64,000 bases of DNA from Himantopus leucocephalus (GCA_003993805.1 RSEF01000021.1:5682550-5746549), one strand, 5' to 3'; positions 12,546 through 26,294 are shown, numbered from the stretch's first letter. Translations and numbers: made by a program. The notes: generated by a model from the sequence alone, not told the origin.

Positions 12546-15500
12546 CTGCAATAACAATGGATACAGGAAAATGTGTGCCACAATTACTTTCTTTAAAGAA
12601 CAGCGGGTAAGAAGTAGTACCCAAACCATCATTCTACACATCCATGAAATCAATAGGAAAGGAAAAAGAGGACAGAAAGGAGAGTGTCCTGTGTTTTCTT
12701 ATTTTTCTGGGACTGGAACCTGAAGTGGTCTAAACATCTCAACAGTAGATTCAAAATGTTCCTTTGCAAGCCTAAGGAAATCAGTTTGTTTTAAAAAAAA
12801 ACCCAAGAATTTCTTCCTTTCACATATTTCTAAGAAGTAAGACTTAAAAATTAAATTCATAGGATTGTCACCTCAGGCATGTAGAGATAACCTTTTCTTC
12901 TGGTTTCATTGCCCTGTAAACTCTGGCACTGCATAAGAGACTTATTGAGCTTCTCTGAAGTATGAGGAACTCAACTGTTCAATAAAATTTGTACTGCTCT
13001 ATGCATCACACTGTCCTTTTTAAGTGACATTTAAGTGTTCTTTACTTTATCTTTACATCTAGATATTCATTACCCTTTGCTTTTAAGAATAAAATTGTTT
13101 TAACAGGCCAGCTGAAAGGTTTTTGCCTCCCACCACCCCCACTAAAAATCACTTAAACCCTTTACAAACTAACATGTCTTGAAAACGTTCCATTCTCTAA
13201 TGGAAGTGCAGTATTTCTCTCAAACTGAAGGCTTCCATTTGCCCAGGGAACAGATACAGTTTTGCTAAGTAATGCTTTTATCCCTAGCCTGAAGAAATCT
13301 TTTCCAGAAGAATTCAGTGTGTAGACTTTCTCAGTTATTGGATTTTTTTTTCTTCAATTGAGGCTATCAACTGTGTATAATTACCATCAAAACTCACATC
13401 CCTTAAGCACAGAAAGATGTTATTACCTTCCTATAACCATCTCCAAGTCTTTACAAACTTGTGTGGTCTTTCAAGTGGGCATTTATAGTAGAAAGACCTG
13501 AATGGCTCGAGAATAATGTCTGATAAAGGCTTGTAAAGAACATTCCATGCTGAGCTCTCATTCTTCAAAAAGATATCTTGAGATGCTCAGAAAAAAAAAA
13601 AAATCAGCTCTCTGGACTTCCAAACTATAGAGCGTGGCCCAATAGGCACTTAAAGAGTAATGTCTTCAGGACAATATGGAAATAAAAATACATCATACAG
13701 TAGTGTCAAAGCAGCAGTTTAAATCAATATCTCCAGTCTAGACAAGAACTGGAAAACAACCCTGAAGGGCTAAGTGCAATATTTTTAATTTCTGCTAAAA
13801 GTTTGATCCCTCAGAAAGTCAGATAAAAGTAAATGCTTCTTTCATCTGTAGGTGCTCTAACAGCATTTATCTAACCAATTAGAAAATATGATGAATCCTC
13901 CAGTCATTGTCTATATAATTTCTAAAAATTATTTCCTCCATTCAAATGATCCTAAGTGTTTAAGTGCAACAGACAACTCACAATGACCATTTTGGCCTTC
14001 ATTAATTAATTCAGCCAGCTTGGGATAATTTTGCTTAATAAGTTTTTCTTCAAAGCTTCTATTAAAAGATTAGACAACAAAGTAGGAAATGCCAAGAGCG
14101 ACGGCGACTGCCTGTCCCATTCAGGTAACTGATCGGCTCTACAGAACCGGATGGAGCATCAGCATGTAAAAATTCTCCAGCGTTTTTACTTGAAGCGTAT
14201 CAAGAAGCAGATTTCAGCTGTGTGCCCCAAGCAACTTCTGCCTGTGCACCTGCATAGAAGGTAAAAGAAAGATGACTAATAAAGACTCATCTATTATAGT
14301 TATATGAATTCCATTTTTCAGATATCTAATTTGCACTTTAGTTGCAATATAGAAGGAAAAGTGGCCAAAAAAAGGGGAGCAGGGAAGGTTGTAAATTCCC
14401 CTTGCTAATATCCTTTAAAAATAAATCAATGCTTATGAAATGCAACTACATTTATTTTTATACACTTCACAATTTATTTGTTATAGGTACTCAAAGGAGG
14501 AAATACTTAGGACCAAGCAGTGGTTTGTTTTTCATATGTAGGACCCATATCTTATAGAACTACATCAAAAACTGCTCTGATGCTCCCTCTTGCCAATGCT
14601 CAGAAGCCCTGCAGTCATCTCCCTTTTCATCTCCTCCACAAACTGTTTCTTCCTTGATCAAAACATAAATGATATATAGCACTAGGATCCAGCTCTGAAT
14701 TAACAAGTTGCCATGTTAATTTAAAAAAAAAAAATGCCAAAGAGCTACTGGCCTCTACAAAAAGAAGGATTTTATTTGCAAGGATTCTGAAAAACAAGTC
14801 TGTGCTAAGAAGAGGGGGGAGTAAGGACACTTAGAAGCACTAACAAAGCAAGTGCACATAAAGCACAACCTGCGGCACTGTGTTTTACATGCCTCCCCCC
14901 TTAAAGCCGAGAAGGCTTTGCTATGGGAGCCCGGAGCAGCTGGAGTAGCCTGGCAACCGCAAAATCACAGATGACGTCACATCAGCACACGAGATGAGCT
15001 GGATTACTTAACAGATGTTGATTTTTTTCCTGGGGTCTCCCCTTTCTACAGTCTAAATATGGAAAAAAAAATATATTCTTACAAGCACCCTTACAAGTTT
15101 CACGCAGAAAAAGGAAATTTCATTCCAGACAATCACGCAACCCCACAAACACACAGGTCGATATTTCTGCCCGTCCTGAACAATTCCGGCTCTCGGCACT
15201 GCTCCTCTGCACAGCCCACCCTGCCGAGCACGCAGCCCTTTAAAACACATGACGAGCAGAAATAGCTTTCGGTACAAAGGATGCCGGGAATTCTGCAGTT
15301 CATTTTTTGGCTCTCACAATCCAAATAGCTATTGCTGAAGAGCAGGTTCACACTCAGCTAGCTCCTGGTCTTGTTTTCTAGGCCCACCCGGCACTGCTTC
15401 AATACCAGTGTCACTGTCAATATGCACTTCTGACAACCTGTCATTTGCCTGGACTTTGAATAGGAAAAGAGAAGGGAGAATTGCCTATTCCTTTGAACAG

Positions 15501-18500
15501 GAAAAGAGAAGGAAACACAGCTTGTCAATGCAACAGAAAAACAGAAAAAGCCAAATTTTAAAAGTGTTCTATTTGAAGGAAAAAGCAAGAGTACAATAAA
15601 GAATACAGTGTAAAAACATGGAAAATGCTTGAATACCTATAGTATTACCGAATTATTATTACATGGATCCTAAAGGAAGAAGCAGAACAGAGGATAGAGA
15701 AGGGGTCTAGAATTCAAGGTTTCGGACTTTGACAGCCAAAGCTAACTGCACAGTCACTGTGCAGTACCGTTGTTTTACCACCAATGTAAATACAATAATT
15801 ACAGTTTTAGTTACCTGAATTCATGAACAAAGTGCATATATTTTGAGGGTTCTTTTAATCTTAACAGCATCAAAAAAGCATGCTCCCTCTCTGATGTTCA
15901 TTAGGAGTTTATAATACATAGTTCGCCATATGGTACTTTTTAAATTAAGATGGGCAATCAGTACAAGGACCAAGGTGGGTAAACAATTTGCTAAGGAAAG
16001 ATTATGAATTCTGTTTGAAAGGATAATCATTAGGCTGAAAAGGAGATTACGACTGCACTTCCTCTACGGTTGGCCTTTGCACCAATTTTACTTAATACTT
16101 TCATAAATGACCCTGGAACAGAAAAGTAGTCATATATTAATGAAGTCTGACAGCAATACAAAGTTAGAAAGTTCAGCCAAAACACCAGGGAGCAGCAAAA
16201 TAACACACAGGAATGACCAGGAGAGCAGTGAAGACCAGAGGTGGCTAAAGGGGTTTAGCTATTCATTTTAGAAAGGAATAAAAAAACCCCAAAGATCAAG
16301 ATTAGAAGTTATATATTTCTACGTCCCATAGTAGTATTAAACAAGATTAGTAAAGAATGGACTTTAAACACAATTCTCAAGAGCTTTATTTCCTGCTCCC
16401 TCCTCAGTTCTTTTTGTTATTTGGTAGAACCACTAATGTCTTCATTTGCAGGAATTGCATGCAAGCCAGCATTTGCAAGAGCCTCAGGCAATTGCCTTTA
16501 AAAAGACAATTTGATCTATCAAATAAAAGATAATACTACCTTCAAGGTAGACAAATAAGTGGGTGGCTAACCCGCGGGCACAACACCCAACAGAACAACA
16601 TCTTGCAGTAAAGACTCAAACCTATGGCAATTTCGTTTATTCCCACATTAAAGATCCAGTTTTATCCTTAGTGAGGTGATGCATTACTACAAAGAGGAAG
16701 ACACCCTTTGTCCCAACAACAGCAGCCACATAGAAAGTTCTTGCAGGCTACCAAATCTGATGCTAGCATGAAGTTATGAGTACAGGACCACCTACTTCAC
16801 ACCAAAACCCATGGTTCCCAGACAATGTCAACACATTCAGTCCAGTCACTTTCAACACATGTATCGCCGCCCTCTGGGTATGGCACCTTGTGGCCTTATT
16901 TTATATTCACTAATAAAAGAGAGAGTTCATTATTCAGCACTTCTCCATTCTTCACCAGCACTGTGACTCTTGACTGGGATGCAAAAGGCAACAGTTATTT
17001 CCCAGATCATAGAACGGTTAGAGTTGGAAGGGACCTTGAAGATCATCTAGTTTCAGAACCAGTTTGTTCAGGAGACTTGCAAAAAGGGAAGATACTTTCA
17101 CATCTGTAAGCCGAGTAGTTAGTTATATTATAATAATGCCACAACCTTTTGAAGGGCCATTAAGTCCTACTGGTTTTAGCTGGTTGAGCATTTCGGTGGT
17201 CTGAAAACAGAATGGAAACTTCTCTGCTGAACTGGAGTAAGGGTAAGAGTAGAGTAGGCAAAGGAAAGGGATGCTCTCCCCAGTGCTTTCAACCTTCCAG
17301 AAGCCACTTGTGGAACACAATTGTTTCTGAAGATATCCTGTAGCAAGAAAAACTGGATGACATTTGTCCAGAAAAAGGTCATCCACATCCACATTTCTCA
17401 GCACAAAAGCAGGTTTTGTTCAAGTCCAGTCCTACAACCCAAGCTATCCAGAGCTAAATGAAACCAATCTAACAAGTCTGCTCATTAAGCAATTCTACAG
17501 CCGCCTGTGCTCGTATACAAATACAAACATTTCCAGAGAACAGAGCAGGGGTTTCTATGTTGTGAAAGGAAAGCAGGGATTAAAGTACTAGTGAATAAAG
17601 CTTCTGCTGCAGTCCCACTTGGCTCCCACAACGGATGTTTTCTTTCTAATCAAGTGAAAAAAAAATTTAAAAAGCAGAGCACAGGTTATAAAGTTAAGCT
17701 GCACATTGCCAGAAGCCTGCAACTAAGACAATAGGATGGTGAACCATGTTTACTTTTAGCACATCCTTCACTGAGCTCTGCACTTCCAGTAATTAATGTA
17801 TAGAACAATGAAAAAGGCACACTTATACCTGACCTTCTACCTTCTATACATACAACTTCTCTCTCCACAGCCTTCCCTTTTCTGGGCACACATTTCTACA
17901 CCGAATCAGAGACTTTCATACGCCCAACAAAATATTCCCCATCTTCTTTCACGAGCAAAGCATTAATTGCCACAAACTTTCAGACATGCAAATACTTCTC
18001 CCACTTCTTCTGCTTTACACTTCCCCACCCTCATCCTTCCTAGAAATTAACAATAATTAACTGGTAGGCCTATGTCCTGTCCCAAAAAGCAGCAGTGACA
18101 GTCTTACTCCACCAACTTTCCAAAAAGTCCTGCTGCAATTATGTTCTAATTGCAGTTGTTTGGATTGGTGACTTTAGTAGTTCTTTTATACCACTTGGAC
18201 TTCAGTCTTAGCAAGCCAAGATGATCTGAAGGACAAGTGACTTTACTGCACAGCGCTAAAGACTGTAGATTGCCACTGACCTCAGCACATGCAACTGCTA
18301 ATCACCTAAGTTTCAGAAACTTTCACCAAGATGACTGAAGCTAACGCTTTCCACAGCAAGTACTCAGCTACAGTGATATCAAGGCAGTAGGGTAACAAGC
18401 CGGATTAAAACCACACTATCTTAACACAAAGGAAGATGCTAACCGAAGCACATAACGGCTGCTATTTCCAGGGGTTCTTTGAATGATGAATAGATACATA

Positions 18501-21500
18501 CATGCAATTTGTTTGTAGTCACCTGCAAAATTAAACCCAAAAAGCCTTTAGAGATCAGAAGGTTAAGCCTATCATGAACATCTGAAGGCTGCCAAATTAA
18601 AAAAAAAAAATAATAATCTTTACTTCCCTCAGGATCTTTGTATACATGCGTTTCTTCAATCACCTTGCAGCAAACTGTTGTATTCTATCTTCTAAACATT
18701 AACTTTTCTCTGAAATTCCCAGTATTAGTATCCTAGTCTGGCATTCTAAAAATACAACATGTACTGCTGAGAGGAGGAACACATTAAAACAAGCACTGTG
18801 TTCAACAGAATCTCCACCACTATCTGATATTTCACAAGTACGGTCCCCCTCCTAACTCCACAAGCAGCCCGGGTTCATTTTTAATGCCCTACCATCCAGA
18901 GAATGCGTCTAACCTAGCTGAGGCATGTGTTTGCATCTCAGCTTTGCCCTCCCCAAGGGACCAGCTTTCTTCAAGAACCAGCACGACACTCCTGTTGCTA
19001 TAGGAACAACAGAGCTGTAATCACCAAGGTCTTAGTATAATTCACATACCATGCTTACTAGCTGCACAGCTTCCATTTACAGATTTGCCAGAGCAGCGAC
19101 TTAAGCAAGCCAAGCACTAGCCTACCATTTAGAAACGTAACTACTGGGAAACGGGAAATATGGTTTTTACACAGAAGATGCTTCTGTGCATATAACTTCC
19201 TGAGACTTGTATTAAAAATATGTGAGAAAGCCTTAATTTCATCATTTCAAGATCAAGAAACCTAATGAGTCTCTGCTGTGTTACTTCTTGCTGCAATGCA
19301 GGGAAGACATCTAACATGTTAGTACCTCAAAACAGCTCATGATTACATCCACTCTCTAGCATATACGCTGGTTGAACAGAGATGCTTTTTGGTTCCTCAG
19401 TTATTCTTGGAGCCGTAAAAACAAAACAACCAACCCACGGATGTCAGCTAAAAAGCTCGAGTAAAGAACAATGCCCTATATTTTGCACTTTCATATAGGT
19501 GTTAACAACGTTACACCGGTGATCCAAAAATAAAATGGTTATGAAGAAATGTGAGCATGATGTTAATGTTTAGTCTCTTAATTAATAATAAATTTAAGTA
19601 TTAAATATTTCAGCCTAGCATTTTATAACTGTTGTTCAGGCTTTCCTGGGTTACCAAGATCTCATCTCCTCTGCTAGCAGTTCACCTTTCAATGGATAAT
19701 AAAATATTTTTAATACTTCAGATAAGCCTCATAACTGTCATGGATGCAACACAACTATCTGGATCAGATGAAGAACAGAACGGGTGATCAGGCCAAAGCA
19801 TTAATAAAAATAGCTGAAGTATCAAGCTAGGAACAGAATCCAGCCACCTGAGTTGCCTGTATGTTCCTTGCTCTTGGTGGCCAGTGGCCCATGAAACAGC
19901 ACCTCTAGAGAAGCATATCAAAGTCATCAGACCAAGGGACTAAGCACTCCCTGAGATTCTGGAATACACTGCAAAGAAAGGGCAAATAGAGCTGGAATTA
20001 AAAATAGTAATAACAAAAAGACTGTTTTAAGACTGGAGTCCATGTTCTGGTCGTTCAAGGTCCCTTCACAGTTGCTCTAATATATGTTGCGGCTATGAAT
20101 GTAAAGAGCTTAGAACACATTCACTAGAAAGATTTGCACTGATTTCAATTTGGTATCTGCTACAGCACATTAGAGAGCCCTGGACATATGTCATTATTAC
20201 CTGGTTTACACAAAGATATTCAGTAATGCAATCAGAATAACTTTGAGATTCCTGTTGGGAAAACAAGATTCACTTCAACAGTATATGACAACTGATGAAT
20301 TCCTTTTGAAAGCAAGATGGGAAATAAAAAGATAAAGAGTTTAATTTCTCCTCCTCCTGCTATAAAAATAAGCACAAACTGAAGGGGAGTCTTAGACTTC
20401 AGGCTTGCTTTAAAATTACAGAGGTGTTCTAAGATGCTTCTTGATCAAAATTAGCAATTAACTTCTATTGCTGAACCCTAAGACAGTAAGCAGAGTATCA
20501 TGGAGGAACTTTAAGTGTCAGAGAGATTGTTATTAACAGTGGCTCGCTGAAGTTTTATGGTACAAGCACTTGAATTCAGCAGGCACAAGTGTAAACTTCT
20601 TTCTTCAGTGCACTGTCACATTGCTGCAAATATATATTGGACACATAGGTTGCAGTGACTCCCTGTGGTCAAACAAATAGACTCAACAAAGAACCTGACA
20701 GATCTTTATCAGAAACCATAGTAGGGAGCACCATACATTGATAAGCTCAGCAGTCCTACTGCAGGTAATTACTATGAGGCCACCAGCCAGCTGTTCTAAG
20801 ACAGTATTTCATGGATGCACAACAAAGAAAAGCATAAAAATTGTACTAAAGGCTGTGATACACTTAAAAAATTCTAGATCATCCATCCTCTACACTATCC
20901 TTTAAAAAAAAAAAAAAACAAACAAAAAAAAGGAAAACAACCTTCCTGTAATTCCAGAGCCAGACTACAGCATTTTTAAGTGACATGCAAAAATCTGCAG
21001 GTCTATAACAAAGCTTTTAGAGTGCCAAGGCCGAGAATGTCATTCCCTTTTTTGGAACGAAATGGGGGTATGAAATCAGCTTTCTGTCTTTTGTGTGCCT
21101 GCTGGAAGAAAATTACTCTAAAGATAGGTCTGGGACAAGTCAGACTGAGAGCAATCTGTCCTACTACTAGAAGAAGAGATTGTGAAATCCAGTAACTCTT
21201 TGTAAGTTACTCCTTAAGTAACACACTTCTTAGTTGTTGTGTAAGGCAAGTTGCATAAAGGAAAAAAAAAAATCCTGCACAGGAGATTCAACGGAAAAAG
21301 CAGAAAAGTAGGGAAGAAAATTCCTTTAAGCAGTCTTGAAGAACACAAAACATTTAAGTACCTCGTTGTGTGGACTTGGGATGGGGTTTTCCAGCGCAAG
21401 ACAATGCCACCTAGTGGAGACAGCATCTCCCTTAAGATGGCAAACTGGACACCTATGCAATTTGTATTCTCTGTTTCCAATACTTTCATAATCAACCCCT

Positions 21501-24500
21501 GCTGTTTCACCAACACCAGGAGACAGCAAAAGGTACAGACGGACGGCAAGGACGGCTGCTGTGTGAGCCACCACACCTAAGAGCAAAGAGTCGCATTACC
21601 ATAACTGACTTAGAAATCTGGAGAGATTTCCAAGGAAACCAAAGTCCTGAGCAAAAAAATTACAGTCGCTTCTGTCTATACAGCTTCATCTTTCTCCAAA
21701 GGAAAAAGTATTTGGCTAGGTTTCCTCATTTTCATTTGTTCTTCATGCTCTTCACTACTTAATTTGGAGAGATGGAGTATCTGAATATGAAAAGGACCAA
21801 CATACTTTCCCACTTCTCTAAATATTTAACTATTTTCTTTATTTGTTCTTTTTTCCCCCCTAACAAGCAAAATCTTAATGGTCAGACCACCAGCTTAATT
21901 ATTATTTGGGAGGACTGAAGGTACATCATGGGGCCAAATCTCCCAGGAAAGACAGCAGTGTCTCAGGTCAGATCAAAGCAAGCATCAACAGGGAGGACTT
22001 CACTTCCCTATGGTCAAAGCTTTAAGAATCATCAAGGAGTAAGAAGATGATGACAGAGAAATCAGGTAAGTGTCTGTTCAAATATGGAACAAAGGCAACT
22101 TTTTGAACAATGCATGAAGCTCTTACATTTCCTGTATTGCATGATTAGTGAGTCTAGCAGCAGACTAAGTAACTGTTGGTCTCCATTTTGATTACATTTA
22201 AAAGTTATGTCAAAATTCAATTTTTTGAGCCTCCAAAGCCCTCCGCAAAGTGAGAAAAATATAATTTTACAGATAATAAAACCAGACAGTGTAGACAAGA
22301 AAGTCAGATCAAGCTGTGCAGGATCACAGCTGTACAAAGTATCTGTGTCCCCCGGCTGGACTTCTGGTTTTATTATCTCTTTTTTGCCAAAGTGCAGGTA
22401 ATTCAGCATATATTTTCATTGTGAGAAATGTAACTACTTTAGGGATAACGCTGAAAAATGCCAACTGCAAGTAAGACAATCTTTCTTAATTGATATGTCT
22501 ACCTCAGTTTTTGATGAGAAACCAGCAATTTTTCACTTTAGACTGGCAGTAAAGTTTAAGAATTCTGAGCCAAAACATACAAGTATATTTATCTCCATCA
22601 GTCCCCCAGCTATGTGAGGAATGAACACAGGCTTAAAACTGAAGAGCAAGTTTGTGCAGGTTGTATTTCTAATGGTTTTCTAAATGCCTTAGATCTATAT
22701 TAAATTTCTGCTCAACTCAGTTCTTTCTGGCATACAAGTCTGACAATTTTCCTTCAATACCAAATCCTACGTTATGAATGTGATCTGGCACAAGGCCTAC
22801 AAAGGGGAGGAAAAATAAATCAGAAAGAAACATTCAGGTTTAGAAGAGATTAGTAGATTCAGAGTAGCGCCACGCAATTGTTCACCAAGACTTTTGCAAA
22901 GAATTCACAAAAGCAACACATACTTCAGCACCTTAATGGGAATCTAAACAAACCAAAGCAGATTTGTAAATTTATTTCATGTCTCCTACCCCTGTCTGGG
23001 AATTATGTTGTGCAAATTAAAGAAATGCTATGGGAAAAGAATTCCTCCTATTGCTCACTCTGCTGAAGTAGTAAGATTGCACTTCCACATTCATTGAAAT
23101 GTGAGAAATGAAAGATGTTGTTAGAGGATTCCATTTTCTTTTGTGAGAAAAGTGTTATCAAGCAACTGGAGTCATAGTAACTAAATTATCATATGCACAA
23201 CAAATTGCTTTTGTACCTTAGAAATCTATCTACTTTACAGTTTGTTATAAAACTCCCAGTTTGTAGCGTACAAGGAAAGTGCTTACCACCTCCAGTGTTG
23301 TTCCTTTTTAAGAACAGATGTCCAGTTTAAGCATATAAAAATTTAGATGAAAGCTGTCTTATGCAGAGGATCCACACTGAATACAGTAAGACACACTCAG
23401 AACTAGAGGGATCTATGCATACCTGAATTTAACCTCACCTATAGCAAAAAATCAATCGGGTTAAAATTTATTTCTATTTAATGTATTACATAGAGTAGGA
23501 AGCTATATACACACATTTAGTTCAAACGACTTTGGCCACACTGTTTTGACTTATCAGGGAGAATAAGACGTTTAACAATGCTCTTCATCCTAACGAATCT
23601 TAGATACAGCCAAGACCAACTTTACCTGTTAGAATAAAAACACCTGTTGAACAGTACACTCTAGTTCTCTTCCAAAAATTATAGCAGACAATGACTTGCA
23701 CATCCCAAGTTACAGGAGGGGTTTAAGTAGATGGCATATGATTACAGAAATACAGGAACCTAATTTGGTATTTTCTGAGCGTTCTCACAGCTTAAATAAA
23801 GACAAAGCAAAGAAACCCAGTACTCACCCTGATCAATTGAGTGTTGAGGAAGCTGGCTAAGCTGGCTGTTCACTACCCCTGCGTATGTGCGCAAGAACTC
23901 CTCTTCGCTAGCAGTCAGCTGGAAACATACAAAGAGTCAGTCAGCAAAAAGGAAAACGAAGATGGACTGAAGACATCATCTCCCACTTCCGAATAAGAAA
24001 TGTCACAGTTGCCTCTACCCTACTCTATCACAGCAGTTTAATCTAACTGTTACTTGTGCAACCAATACCATCAGCAAGGACACCGCAGCAAACTGGTATA
24101 TCATACTCTCATGGAGAGATTCAAAGTTGCTTTAAAACAGTTGCTTCATTTTGCTGATTTTCTAATAATGTAAAACTTTACTGTTTATAGAGAAATGATC
24201 AGATGCTCACATTTAGTTTCAGGCATCACAAGCCTGATTTTTTTTAAGCAAAAATCAATTGTGTTTAACACCAGATAATGGTTAAATCAATGACGGCTAA
24301 ACCAATTCAGCGATAAAACCAGACCATCACCTGCCCACCTCAGTAAGCACTATCCCAGTTACTACAAAATTGTCTGGAAAGCCACAAAATACAGGCTATG
24401 ACAGTGCATCTTACATTTGATCCCATCTTCCTCAGCATGAGCAGGACTCTCACTTTCTGCTGAATATACATCTCCTCCGGACTCTTTCCGGGGACGCCCT

Positions 24501-24510
24501 CACGGTTCAT
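12487..24510 (-). CDS. CTNNBIP1: CTNNBIP1 (ICAT), beta-catenin-interacting protein 1, complete coding region over three exons
   Basis: Three minus-strand coding exons, 24510-24415 (96 b), 23918-23828 (91 b) and 12545-12487 (59 b), join with GT..AG introns of phase 0 and 1 into 81 codons plus TAA, the known ICAT length. ICAT is a small intracellular inhibitor of Wnt signalling that binds beta-catenin armadillo repeats and blocks TCF and p300 binding. Seen here: N-terminal helical part starting MNREGVPGKS, the YIQQKVRVLLMLRKMG helix (Tyr15, Lys19, Val22), the acidic ASEEEF segment, and an extended tail with Asp66, Phe71 and Glu75. From memory of the ICAT/beta-catenin structures these are contact residues, and all are retained. 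The protein differs from human ICAT as I remember it at only a few positions. The promoter is probably the CpG island near 43.6-43.9 kb. LZIC, the next gene to the right on the same strand, carries a homologous C-terminal domain. Confidence 0.96.
14945..14979. promoter_or_regulatory. Candidate regulatory cluster: RFX X-box plus full CRE
   Basis: GTAGCC-T-GGCAAC at 14945-14957 fits the RFX X-box consensus (GTNRCC, 0-3 bases, RGYAAC) at every position. A perfect palindromic CRE, TGACGTCA, lies at 14972-14979. The surrounding 0.4 kb is richer in GC than the rest of the intron, and a ZNF143-like stretch (GATGCCGGGAATTCTGCAGT) occurs near 15280. This could be an intronic enhancer or an internal promoter; there is no direct evidence of activity. 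Confidence 0.4.
16038..16260 (+). repeat. Old, diverged CR1-like LINE fragment
   Basis: The stretch from GGCCTTTGCACCAATTTTAC through the following 80 bases resembles the CR1 reverse-transcriptase region that reads LFNxFINDL..., followed by a degraded FADDTKL-like segment. It carries stops and gaps and is not coding. Its right limit is uncertain. Confidence 0.45.
17005..17056 (-). repeat. CR1 3'-end fragment
   Basis: The sequence ATCATAGAACGGTTAGAGTT, followed by GGAAGGGACCTTGAAGATC, is the reverse complement of the typical CR1 3' tail. The element is therefore on the minus strand with its 3' end at left. Only about 50 bases remain. Confidence 0.75.
23828..23918 (-). CDS. CTNNBIP1: CTNNBIP1 middle coding exon
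   Basis: The acceptor is TTTCCAG|CTGACT at 23919/23918 and the donor is CAGG|GTGAGT at 23828/23827. It encodes LTASEEEFLRTYAGVVNSQL and the SQLPQHSIDQ stretch, residues 33-62 plus the first base of Gly63. It enters in phase 0 and leaves in phase 1. Confidence 0.95.
23919..24414 (-). other. CTNNBIP1: CTNNBIP1 short intron (496 b)
   Basis: A phase-0 intron between the two helical-domain exons, GTAAG...CCAG on the minus strand. Nothing else is recognised in it. Confidence 0.9.
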
Positions 24511-24536
24511 TCCCCTCCTGCCAGCTCCTGGATTTC
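24415..24536 (-). CDS. CTNNBIP1: CTNNBIP1 exon with start codon (coding part 24415-24510)
   Basis: The acceptor is a pyrimidine-rich stretch ending TTCAG before 24536 and the donor is AAT|GTAAG after 24415. The first 26 bases are 5'UTR, then ATG at 24510-24508 with a purine at -3. It encodes 32 residues ending in LRKMGSN. There is no in-frame stop between the acceptor and the ATG, so the frame alone does not fix the start. The start was chosen because it gives the known ICAT N-terminus (MNREG). Confidence 0.95.
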
Positions 24537-26188
24537 CTGAAGATAGAAGTTCAGAAAAAGACAAATGAAAATAGGTTATAGGCAATAATAGGAATAATAG
24601 GTAAAGTTTAATTTCCAAACTACCTATCTTTCACCTGTGGGCAAACCACTTAATAGCCTGGGAGAGTAAGGAATCACATGCTTCATCAGAGAAATCCTTC
24701 AAAATTTGAACAGCTAAATTGGGCCTTACATATGCAACTCAAACACTCAAAGAGGCCGATATTCACATCCCAACTAGCTCATTATCTGTTGTTACACTAC
24801 TGCATGAGCAGAAAAGGAGAATTCTAACAACTAGATGAAAGAATCGCAACTGACAGAAGAGTCTGTGGTTTTGTTTTTTCCCCATAAATAAGCACAACCG
24901 CTATGAAGACAAGATGCAGAATGCACAGCCATCAGCCTGCAATGGCTAAACAAGAGTTGGATGAAATCTCAACTTTTAAGTCTTTCTCCTCTCTCTTTTT
25001 TCTTTTTTCCTTTTTATATCATATAAAAAAGGTCACTGGCTTTTGTAAAAGTTAGTAAAATTTATAAAATCGTTCTGGAGAGAAAGAGGAGCTCACAGGA
25101 GCAGTGAAGGAGTACAGTTTATTATCCTTTCTCATATCATTTAAAAGCTGACGTTTTGCTTTTATATTTTAATAGTAAAATAGTTACTTTATGGAACAAA
25201 CAGACTCTGCTATCTAAATTCTCTAGTACAGAGCATGATTATACTTTGTTGTCTGAGTACCTGGAAATTATTTAAGTTCCATAATAGAGTGTTTATGAAG
25301 ACACAAAAAACAAACGCTCAGGCACACTCCGGCTGCTATTAAAAATTATCTTGGAGCATGTTTATTATGTCAACAATAGTAAAAACCTTAACTTCAAATT
25401 TAGAAAATAATGGTGCTTCTAATAATATACTAGTACAGCAGCTTAACAAACTAATCTGACCTCTTAGAAGTACTGTGTATTGGAGAAATGTTACCCCTGC
25501 TGCTAAGGACTCTGGAGAGAGGTATAAGCCAGCCACGCTTCCACCACGCTCAGCTCGGAGAAGTGGCTCCAGAATAGTTCTCCAGTTAGTTATAATTCAC
25601 AGAACTGGGTCTGGTCCTATACTAAGCTATAAATCTGCTTTCCTGAACCTTAGTAACCAAGGGAAGCACTACTCGTGGAGCATGCTTAGTGAAGACTGTT
25701 CAAACACAGTTTTCCATGCAATGTCTTCCTGTAGTCATTACCAAACTCTCCCCTCTATTTTCATTATTACTTTTAAGGGAAAGTAATCTGGGTGTGGAAA
25801 CAGTTTAAAATTACACATAGTCCCTCCTGAGTGAGTCAGAAGCAACGCAAACTTCAGTAGCAGCTGCTGGCATAGGCTTTACCACCCACATTGCTTAGCA
25901 CGAAGAGAGCAGCAGAAAGTGGAGAAAGCTCCATCAGCAGTCCTACTTGTTTCCAGTGGGAAGAGTTGCATTATGCTGATTTGCTACAGATGGTTTTGCT
26001 TGGAAACCTGCAGTCTGTAAGTGTGCAAGGTGATTGTATTTTTTGGCTATAATCAGCAAACTGCTTTCTGAAGGGGGAATAAAATGATCCCATATTTTTG
26101 TGTAGTGTCAACTCAAGTAAGTAAACTGGATTATCTAACTAAGCACATACTCCACAGTGCAATTTATTGAGTGCTAACGAGTGGTATC

Positions 26189-26294
26189 AATAGAATCACA
26201 GAATTGTCTAGGTTGGAAGGGACCTTTAAGATCATCAAGTCCAACCATCAACTTAACGCTGCCAAAAACCACCACTAAACCACGGCCCTAAGCA
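26189..26294 (-). repeat. CR1 LINE 3'-end fragment
   Basis: It starts with AATAGAATCACAGAATTGTC, then has the family-typical GGTTGGAAGGGACCTTTAAG and a CCAACCATCAACTTAACGCT segment. The orientation is minus, with the 3' end at left. The fragment is about 105 bases and closely resembles the copy at 44449. Confidence 0.85.

Larger units (their letters stand above)
12546..23827 (-). other. CTNNBIP1: CTNNBIP1 last intron (11.3 kb)
   Basis: The intron is AT-rich with no credible exon found. It holds a candidate regulatory cluster at 14945-14979, an old CR1-like stretch near 16038-16260, a short CR1 3'-end fragment at 17005-17056, and simple A-runs (for example near 20905-20932). Nothing else is recognised. 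Confidence 0.85.

Noticed and set aside
24340..24618. A 92-codon ORF extending the CTNNBIP1 start exon on both sides
   Set aside because: It reads through both splice sites. Only the part between 24415 and 24510 matches ICAT, and it continues at 23918.
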